Assembly: GCA_013146195.2 (NCBI GenBank)
Contig: CM028379.1
Location: 159,370,437-159,434,436 of the forward strand
Length of the DNA stretch: 64,000 nt
Direction of reading: 5' to 3'
Source: Codonopsis lanceolata
Lineage: Eukaryota > Streptophyta > Magnoliopsida > Asterales > Campanulaceae
The notes under the pieces: model-generated
What the model was told of the DNA's origin: nothing
Database searches by the model: none
The model's input: the letters and a program-made list of their open reading frames with translations, nothing else
In this document: one piece after another, positions 56,148 to 64,000 of the stretch
Layout of the letters: each line of letters starts with the position of its first letter
Position numbering within the stretch: the stretch's first letter is position 1
Program-made: the position numbers and the translations under genes

Positions 56148-56356
56148 TGTTATGAAAGAAGTCAAACATCTATGTACCTAGCATTGCAGAGGTAATAAGT
56201 GCATATGTTAATCTTGTTGTAATAGTATGAGAATGCTCGGCTATAATTACCAAGCATTTTGTGGTTATTGATACACTAATCCTTCAACTCTGAATAAAAC
56301 TCTCTCTCTCTTTCTTTAATACATTATTGTCCTAAGTTTGTGATTACTTTATAACA
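56148..56356 (+). repeat. 3' LTR of copia element 2
   Basis: 209-bp repeat preceded by AAGGGAAG and followed by the ttatt duplication (56357-56361). It differs from the 5' LTR by several substitutions and indels. Confidence 0.9.
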
Positions 56357-56361
56357 TTATT

Positions 56362-57479
56362 ACTATTATTTGTGGTTTTTACTCTCTTTTTCATCAATCC
56401 CACAACTTTTTTTTCTCTTTATGGCTCCTTACTTTTTCACACAATCATTATAAAATTATAAAATCACATAAAATAAAAACCATAAACCATGAGAAAAAAA
56501 CTAGAATCTAAACTGGGCAACAAAGTTGAATCCATATGAGTTCGTTTTGGAAGATCATTGCTAGGCGCTAATAGTTTATATTTTAAAAAATTTAATAATT
56601 AAGAGATATATTAATGTCATTGGAGTTGGTTATAATTACAAAAATACTTAAACACAATCAATATATATATTTCTTTTGTAGGCCTTTCTTCTAAGACGGC
56701 ATGAGAATGGATCGAATTTGAGATTTTATATTTTGTAAAGTCTCAACTCTACTACTGGGCCATCCCTTAGGGGCCATAACCAATATACTTACAGCATAAG
56801 TGGATGGTAAAAATTAAGTGTTATGAAAATTGTTAAAATGAACTCTTTAAGTGTAACATCTCATAATAGAACCGTTGATTCTTTAAGAAGAGATTAGTAA
56901 TTAGTTTCCCATAAATAAAATAAATTTTACGAGATAATAAATGGGAAAATGACCTTGCACCTCCATCGATTATTTGCAATTTGATTTCCCTTACCCCTCA
57001 ATTATTTATTGCATCAATTGTTGTCGTTAACTATGTCATTTAACTAAATTGCTCGCTTAGGTTAGCTTTGACCAATGAAAATTCATAGGATAGTCTGAGG
57101 AGACCTACTCTTATACTTAAGTGAAATATCAGGTGTGACAAGAAATAACATCCCGTCTCAACCAGGCTTTGCTAGCTGCTTGGGTGACAGTAAAAATGAA
57201 ACTTGATTAGATAATTTATGGACGCGATTTCAGATATAGTGAAGCCTATAAAAGTTTATTCCTATTTCTCAAGGGCAAAAAAAGATTAAAATCCTATTTG
57301 ATTTATTACTTATAACAGATGAGTTATTGTTTATGAATGAAAATTAATAACTAGCGTTGTTTGATTTAACTTTTTGAAAGTAATGATTAGATTTTATAAG
57401 TTAGTGTGTGATTAGTAAGTTAAAAAAGTGTTGAATTCAAATATAAAAACTAAAATACTCATCACAAAATGTGATTTAC
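56362..57479. other. Intergenic DNA, nothing recognised
   Basis: AT-rich without coding motifs, tRNA or transposon borders that I could support. Confidence 0.5.
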
Positions 57480-57682
57480 ATTATTATTATTAGTATAATT
57501 ATTATCAATATTATTATTAACATTAATATTACTTGTATTCTTATTTTTAATATTAATAATAATTATTATCGTTATTATTTCTTTTATTATTATTATAATT
57601 AATTTTTTATTAATTTATTAATATTAGTAGTAATTTTTTATTATTAATTATTGTTATTATTACTATTATCATTATCATTGAC

Positions 57683-57756
<74 letters not shown>

Positions 57757-58250
57757 AATTAATACTCCATCCGTTTTCAAAATATTATCTACTTTGACAT
57801 GACACACTGTTTAAGAAAAATTAATTAACTGTATTATAAATATTTGTGAAATGTGTGGTTTCCTTTAATGTCCTTGAGTACGTGGTTATAATTAAAGTAT
57901 GTAGAAAAAGTAAGGATAAAATGGTAAAAATATTTTCTTAAAAAGAGAAAGTTTTAAAGGAGGACTATTATTTAAGAACAGACGAAAAATGAAAGGAGGA
58001 CGATAATTTGAAAGCAAATGGAGTATTACTTTTATTATTATTATTACTTAACTTTATTAGTATTATTATATTAATATTGATATTACTTATATTGATATTA
58101 TTATTATTGATTTTAATATTATTAATATTACCTTTATTATTATTATTTTATTAATATTAACATTACCTTTCTTATTATTATTACTACTTAGTATTACCAT
58201 TACTTTTACAATATTATTATTAATATTAATATTAGTATTACTTATATTTA

Positions 58251-58294
<44 letters not shown>

Positions 58295-58700
58295 GATTTT
58301 AACAAATATTGCCTTTATTATTATTTTATTAATATTAATATTACCTTTCTTATTATTATTGTTACTATTTATTATTATTATGATTACTTTTACAATATTA
58401 TTATTAATATTAATTTTATTATTATTATTATTATAGCTTTTAATTTTTATTATTAAAATTTTTATTATTATTATCATTAATATCATTATTAATACTATTT
58501 TTATTTCTCTTCTTCCTATTATTATTACTTTTACTATTATCATTATTCGTATATTATTATTTATTAATATTATCATTATTCCATTTATTATAATTATTAG
58601 TTTATTATAATAATAATAATAATTCATTATTATTACTTTAAATATTATTATCATGATTATTATTACCTTCTGTTATTATTGTTATTATTACTATTATTAA
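57480..58700. repeat. Long TTA/ATT low-complexity tract
   Basis: About 1.2 kb dominated by TTA/ATT trinucleotides and degenerate relatives (TTAATATTA, ATTATCATT). Perfect (TTA)n runs of ~70 bases lie near 57683-57753 and ~40 bases near 58255-58293. Open frames here translate as polyisoleucine/asparagine and are artefacts. Confidence 0.95.
57765..58023. mobile_element. Stowaway-type MITE, 259 bp, inside the TTA tract
   Basis: The left end CTCCATCCGTTTTCAAAATA pairs with the reverse complement of the right end, CTCCATTTGCTTTCAAATTA. TA flanks it at 57763-57764 and 58024-58025. Confidence 0.88.
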
Positions 58701-59919
58701 GAAGGGTAATCTTGAATATATAAAATTTAATAAAGAAGATGACTTATGCGTTTTTTAAAAGTATAAATAAGCACAAGACTCAATGTTATAACTTGTGGAC
58801 TTACAGGTGTTATAAATGACTTGTACATTACTTATGATTTATCTTAACATAAAAGATATCAACCGTTTAAAAAATAACTTATAATAAGTTGTAATTTATA
58901 AACACATTCTGATAAGTAAAATCAAAGATGCCCTAATATAATTGTAATAGACATGAAATGCACAAGTTAATAAGTCTAAAATATATTTCATTATTTAATG
59001 CTTTATTTCACTTCAACTCTAATTGCTTTATGGGAATTCCTCATCTATGTTTGGCAAACAATATCCATTTTTTTGCTTGAATGAGAACAATTGTTTAATA
59101 TAATTAGGTTTTGAGTATGTCTCCTGACCGTCTTATGGATTCTAATTCGTAAAATGAAACTTCATTTTATCACAGTTCAATCCATCAATAAATGGTGAGT
59201 CGAGTCATAAAATTCATCTTACAAAATATATCTGTAAACCGATCATTCATAATTTTTTGCTTTAAAGTTTTAGACATATTAATCATGAAAAACTGCATAA
59301 TTTAGAACCGTTTGCGTTATCTAATTAGATGAAACAAGAATAAGCTCTATGAAATGTCACTTATTTTTAAGATACACAAAGGTTGAGGTTGGTTAACGCC
59401 TACTTTGATCGATTTTTTTTTTACTAGCTTTAGTTTCTAAATGTGTCGGCAATAATCCATCTTTTATTCTCTCAACAAAATATGAAAAATGGTGAACTAT
59501 TTTATCTCAAATCTCTCTCGGTCCCTTTTTAGGTAAATAGACTTTGGTAAGAACACCCACAATTGGAGGTCGGAATTTGCTTATTAACAAATTTTGAATG
59601 TTGATCAAATGAAAAGAAAATCTTGAATGAAACTAAAACGAATAGTAACATGAATCCATTATAGTTTGATAAATGTCCTCAACCCATATAAATTCACACA
59701 ACACAGTTGATGGCCCAAATGATCGTGGCCAAAAGTTCATGTACTACTTTTCAATTTCCATGGCCACGATACCCAAAAGCGGACAAGGCAACAGAACTCA
59801 CGGCAACACAAAACCGTCATTTCCAAACTTTCACAGGGTCAATTCAGTCAATTCTTAACTAATTATCCACAATACCCCAAATACAATGCACATTTTTAAT
59901 TTCTCACCATCAACAAACA
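58701..59919. other. Intergenic DNA upstream of gene copy B
   Basis: AT-rich. Contains the second copy of the dispersed repeat (59112-59250; other copy at 44873-45025). No gene recognised. The plus-strand frame at 59673-59858 has no known motif. Confidence 0.5.
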
Positions 59920-60275
59920 CTCGCCTCCTACTCTCTCTCTCTTCTTTGTCAAAATTTTCCAGATTCCCCAATCGCATTCTCTCTCCCCGCCCCCTCCCCC
60001 TCCCCAAAACAACAGCTCCCATTTTTCCGTCTCTTCAGTTTTTTTATCTCTACATATTTCTCTCTCTAGAATCTATCGATCTCTCAATTTCACAATGATT
60101 TGATCCGTCTATACGACAGGGTAGAAGCGTCAGCGGCCGCAATCTGTTCGATTCCGTTAGGGTTTCGGCTCACCCTTTTCAATTGAAAGGGATTTATTTG
60201 ATTTCGTGAATTTTGAAACGGAAGTTTTTAGTTAGGGTTTGCGGTTGTGGCGGTTTTTTTCTTCTCAATTTAGTT
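59920..60275 (+). promoter_or_regulatory. Probable promoter/5' UTR of gene copy B
   Basis: A CT-rich stretch (CTCTCTCTCTTC, CTCTCTCCCCGCCCC) of the kind common around plant transcription starts is followed by two GTTAGGGTTT telo-box-like motifs (60155-60164 and 60231-60240). These motifs are frequent in plant genes for RNA-processing and translation factors. No clear TATA box; the transcription start cannot be placed. Confidence 0.45.
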
Positions 60276-63200
60276 ATGCCTCGAAGTTCTAGGAGCAAAT
60301 CGCATAAGCAAAGCAAGCATAGTGTGAAGGAGACGGTAGCGGTGAAGGAATATACTGATTCCGAGGAGGATGCTGTAAAGATGAAGGAAAGGAATGGAAA
60401 GGAAGATAGTTCGGCTTCGGTTAGGGTTTCAAGAGATTCTGTATCTGGTGAGAAGCGGAAGTTTCCGTCTTCGCAGTCGAAGGATGGTAAGGATCTGTCT
60501 GGTCATGGTAATGGCGATGCATCGGAGGATTATGTTGCTTCGAAGCGACGGAAAGAGAAAGAGAGTGACAGGTGGAATGGTGGTGCGGATGAGAAAGGTG
60601 AGGGTGTGAATGTGGAGAAGGATATGGATAAAGTTTTAAAGGCGAAGGATTCGAAAAGCAATGTTGTTGAATCGAAGAGTAAGAGTAGTAGTAGGAGGCA
60701 CGAGAGTGGGAGCGAGAAAAAGGAGGAGAGTGTGAGCGTGGTTGTGGAGAAAGAGGAAAGTAAGAGTGGTGCTAAAAGTGAGTCGAAGAGGAAGGGTGAG
60801 AAAGATTCTGGGAGGAAAGAGGGAAAAGAGGGTCATCAGTATAAGGATTCGAAGGAAGTGAAAGAGAAGGACCGAGGGTCTGATAGGGAGAAGAAAGTGC
60901 AGGATGGGAAGCGCGACTCTGAGGCAAGGGCAGTGGATGGTGAAGTGACGAGGAAGCATGGGGAGGATCAACAGACCAAACGAGGAAGAGAAAATACTGG
61001 TAAGGTACCTGTTTGTGGTTATTTGAAACTATTATACTAATGGTGGAATAAACCTTGGGAAACATTTGGTGAAGGAATTTTAGCATACCAATATGCACAA
61101 GTTACAAACTTATGCTTCTATTGATCCAAATAATCCCCGTACATTTATAATGATAAGGTTTTAAATTGATTTATATAAGTTTTTGTATGTATGGCTGCAC
61201 TTTCAGGTGCGGTTGGGGGTTGCATGAACATGTATAATTTACCATGTACTTCTGTTTGTTTAGGTTTATGAATATTAGCTTATAAATGTATGACTCTTAG
61301 AGCATGGACTAGGGGAAATGAAAATGGTACACATCTCCAGTTTATTTTTGTTCACATGCGGCAGATGCATGCTGACAAGACACTGCTTGAAGAATTTCAA
61401 TTATTCAGAGGCCTTCCATTGTAGCAAATGCCTTTGTGCATCACCATATATTGTACTATTCTTAGTATTTTTGCCAAAAGAGTAAATTTGCAACTTATTT
61501 TTATGCTCATGTCTCAAACAACTATTATATAACAACTACAAACCCTGTCGAAGGAAATGAATAACTAATTTAGAACCTCTGCATTCCTCTGATTTAGATA
61601 AGGTTGAGCCATTGAGGCTGTTTTGACTTCCGAGTTATGTCATAGGAGTTCATAATTTTTAATTCTTTTATTGATGATAGGTGTAAAATATGTTTGATTG
61701 CAATGAAGTATCTACTATTAGGCTAGTCTTTTGGGAATTGATACTAGTGTATGTAGCGGGATATGCTTCAGTAATTATAGGTGTATGGATGAAGTATAGT
61801 TTTCGATATCTGAAGAGGATTCAGAGGATACTGATACAAAGATGTGGTGTACTAGCACACCTATTATTTTTACCTGTGGTTGCTGACGGAATTTAAATGG
61901 ACAAGCTATTTGGGTAGATGGTTAGGATAATTGCTCATTGGATATATTTTGATTATTGAATTATTGATAGATAAATTATGAAGGTTGTCTATTACCTACT
62001 GGTTCTGGTTGTTTTAAAAAGTTATGAATGCTGATCCTATATGATCATGTGAAGTTTTAGGGAGATGCATTGGCTTTATGCAAGTTTTTACTTGATATAC
62101 AAGTAACCCATCCCTTTTAATTTGGAGGAGGCATCTTCTAATTTGACCCATTGCATGGAGGATCATGATCCTACAGATTTACCAACCACCTCATTTTGAC
62201 CCTGTTGGTGGCAACAATATTTGATGCTTTCATCAGGTAGTTTGGTTTCATACTCAAGCATATAGCTGTTGAGTTTGGTGGTGTGTATGTGTACTCGAGT
62301 TGGCATTATAAAGTATAAAGGTATGGGCTATTTATGTTACTCTGGGATTATCACATGGCTTATTTCCTGTTGTATCTTGTGGTGAGGTTTCACTGTGTCA
62401 GGTCTTTGTGAAGTATTTTTTTGACTGAACAGTGGATAGGGGGAAGAATTTATGCAGAAGAAGTTTTCAAGGCATTTAATGCAAGGTTTATTTTTCAAGG
62501 AGAGGAATATTCAAAGATGAAAGGGCTTGATGTCGTTAGTCACTATTCTCTGTTAAGCCAGTGATCATTCTGTTGCTACATTGCTAGGCAGTTACATGTC
62601 ATCATCTCTAAGGAGCTTAGATTATGGTTCTTTTCTCTCTGCCTGCACCCCATATATTTTGAATATTTTTTTTATTGTTTTTTTTTAAATTTGCTTGAGA
62701 TGTCTGCCCTAAAAACTTTTTTCTGAAGATTTGATTGTGCAGTATTTAAAGTGTCAGTCTTTTCTTACTAAATAGTAATGTTTTCTACTGTGTTCTGCTT
62801 CTTTTTTTTGTATGCAGAGTGGCCTGTAGACGATGGGGTACGAAACCCTGAGTTAGAGAAGGAGCTTGAAAAAAGAATAAGAAGAAGAGGAGAAGGTTCT
62901 GGTGAGAGGGATAAATATCAAGATGATGTGAGGGAAAGTGATGATAAACGTGTGTCTGTGAAGGTTGACCGTGCCAAGGATGCAAGACACAAGGATGAAA
63001 AGCAAAAGGAAGAAAGTTATGCTGATAAGTACAAGGAAGACGGGGACAAAGAAAATCGACATAGAGAGGATAAATACCGGGAAGATGGTGAGAGAGATAA
63101 TAGGCACAGAGATGTCAAGTATCGGGAGGATGGTGAGAAAGATAATAGACACAAGGACGATAAGTATCGTGAAGATGGCGATAGAGAAAATAGACACAGG

Positions 63201-63868
63201 GAAGATAAGTACCGTGAAGATGGGAACAGAGATAACAGACATAAGGAGGACAAGTACCGTGAGGATGGTGACAGAGATAGCAGACGCAGAGATGATAAGT
63301 ACCGCGAAGGTGGTGAAAGAGATGATAGGAATAGGGATGACAAGTACAGGGAGGATGGTGACAGAGATTATAGGCGTAAAGAAGAGAAACATCGAGAAGA
63401 TGTTGACTGGGACAGTAGACACAGGGATGGAAGGTCAAGAGACGATGTTGACAGAGAGAAGAGAGTCCGGGATGCCAAGTATAAGGATGTACACACCTCA
63501 AGAGATCGCCCTAGCGACTCTGAGACCAAGCGTTTTAAAGAGGATAGTAATGCTGCAGATATGTACTATAGGAAATCAAGTAATCGTGATGCCAGTCCTA
63601 TTTATGACGATAGAGTTAACAGGTACAAAGACGAAAAGGATAGGAGAAGAGGTAATGATAAAGAGGACCCTAGTGATCTTAGATCTCGAAGTACTAAGGA
63701 GCAACGTTCTGATGCTGAAAAGAGGTCAATGGGTAGTGCTAAAGTAGACTCATCCACTGATAGGGGAAGGCCCAATTCTCGAAATGCTGACTTAGAAGCA
63801 GTGGTAAACCACAGCCGTCGCCGGAGTTCACCTGGATCTAGTTCTTATGCTGGAAGAGATCATTACAG
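60276..63868 (+). CDS. Large K/E/D/R-rich nuclear-type protein (At5g53440-like), copy B, exons 1-2
   Basis: Exon 1 60276-60999 (ATG to ACTG|GTAAGG) and exon 2 62818-63868 (TATGCAG|AGTGG to TTACAG|GTATAT) splice within a Glu codon; intron 1 is 1818 bp. Exon 1 encodes MPRSSRSKSHKQSKHS, then a long charged low-complexity region (EYTDSEEDAVKMKER; many K/E/S/R, several KRK-type nuclear signals). Exon 2 starts EWPVDDGVRNPELEKELEKR and contains nine 15-residue KYREDGDRDNRH-like repeats, ending in SRRRSSPGSSSYAGRDHYR. The codon split AG|G at the end of exon 2 matches exon 3 of copy A. The next intron runs off the window, so exons 3-5 are not seen here. The ATG at 60276 is preferred because upstream in-frame codons have no ATG. 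It resembles Arabidopsis At5g53440; function unknown. Both exons are uninterrupted. Confidence 0.85.
61000..62817 (+). other. Intron 1 of gene copy B
   Basis: Starts GTAAGG, ends TTGTATGCAG. The open frame 61690-61896 has no family signature. The last ~220 bases (62597-62817) are also present, reversed, at 20772-20559 beside the assembly gap. Confidence 0.85.
63027..63431 (+). repeat. Coding 45-bp minisatellite (nine 15-residue units) in exon 2
   Basis: Nine tandem units of consensus KYREDGDRDNRHRED, in phase with 45-bp DNA units. The last unit is the most divergent (KHREDVDWDSRHRDG). The same array lies in copy A on the minus strand at about 19950-20350, with frame-breaking deletions. Confidence 0.9.
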
Positions 63869-64000
63869 GTATATTGGTTTTTTTATTTTTCAACTATTGA
63901 ATGTTTAGATATTTTTTACAGTCAGTTTGTCTGTATTGATGCCTGAGCTAGGGTATTTTGGGTCCTTGTATTGGATTGGGAATCATATTTTGTTGTGCCT

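Larger units (their letters stand above)
46690..56356 (+). mobile_element. Ty1/copia element 2, 9.7 kb including three nested insertions
   Basis: LTRs at 46690-46920 (231 bp) and 56148-56356 (209 bp) both begin TGTTATGAAAGAA and end in AACA, and share GAGAATGCTCGGCTATAA and ATCCTTCAACTCTGAATAAA. The 5-bp duplication ttatt flanks the element (46685-46689, 56357-56361). AAGGGAAG before the 3' LTR is the polypurine tract; CGTCATTAGCACGATCG after the 5' LTR is the probable primer-binding region. Gag, integrase, RT and RNase H are all recognisable but carry stops. Subtracting the two solo LTRs and the hAT element leaves about 6.3 kb. Confidence 0.92.

Noticed and set aside
57610..58654. Frames encoding polyisoleucine/asparagine in the TTA tract
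   Set aside because: Pure low-complexity translation of a microsatellite; no start context or conserved residues.
62785..63501. Minus-strand frames of 100-190 codons opposite exon 2 of gene copy B
   Set aside because: Same repeat-driven shadow. The plus strand has the start codon, splice sites and in-phase repeats.
1..64000. CRISPR arrays, bacterial operons, organelle insertions, rRNA genes
   Set aside because: No regularly spaced direct repeats with unique spacers, no Shine-Dalgarno-linked gene strings and no rRNA core motifs were seen. All repeats found are transposon- or microsatellite-type.

Overview
This window is nuclear DNA of a eudicot plant. It holds intron-split genes, a chloroplast NDH-complex gene, and dense nested LTR retrotransposons with MULE, hAT, PIF/Harbinger and Stowaway elements. 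I see no bacterial-type operon, CRISPR array, rRNA gene or convincing intact tRNA gene. Most of the sequence is transposon.

Three cellular genes can be supported. (1) A K/E/D/R-rich nuclear-type protein resembling Arabidopsis At5g53440 is present twice in opposite orientations. Copy A (minus strand, 16304-20558) has exons 2-5 and stops at a 100-N gap. Copy B (plus strand, 60276-63868) has exons 1-2 and runs off the right edge. (2) A 72-codon gene resembling KGD4/MRPS36 (PF10937) has three small exons spread over 10.3 kb (32887-43200), because both introns are full of transposons. (3) An intact single-exon gene for NdhS, a chloroplast NDH-complex subunit, lies on the minus strand at 43784-44479.

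Layout. 1-8066: a Ty1/copia element broken by two LTR insertions and a local inversion. 8067-16300: LTR fragments, a MULE with a perfect 9-bp target duplication, and tandem repeats. 16304-20772: gene copy A. 20773-20872: gap. 20873-28609: a decayed Ty3/gypsy (Tat/Retand-like) element with a spliced antisense ORF. 28610-32800: AT-rich DNA and small DNA transposons. 32887-43200: the KGD4-like gene with a LINE, a deleted gypsy derivative, MITEs and a third copia element in its introns. 43784-44479: ndhS. 46690-56356: a second copia element with two solo LTRs and an hAT element nested inside it. 57480-58700: a long TTA-rich low-complexity tract. 60276-64000: gene copy B.

The observations most worth checking are these. 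The two gene copies are near-identical, and copy A carries clustered 1-3 bp deletions only near the gap, which looks like an assembly artefact. The target duplications around the split copia at 515-519 and 3282-3286 are reverse complements, which indicates an inversion. A chimera of a short TRIM-like element and a copia element is joined at the primer-binding site. I found nothing I would call a new biological system. The interest lies in insertion history and assembly quality.
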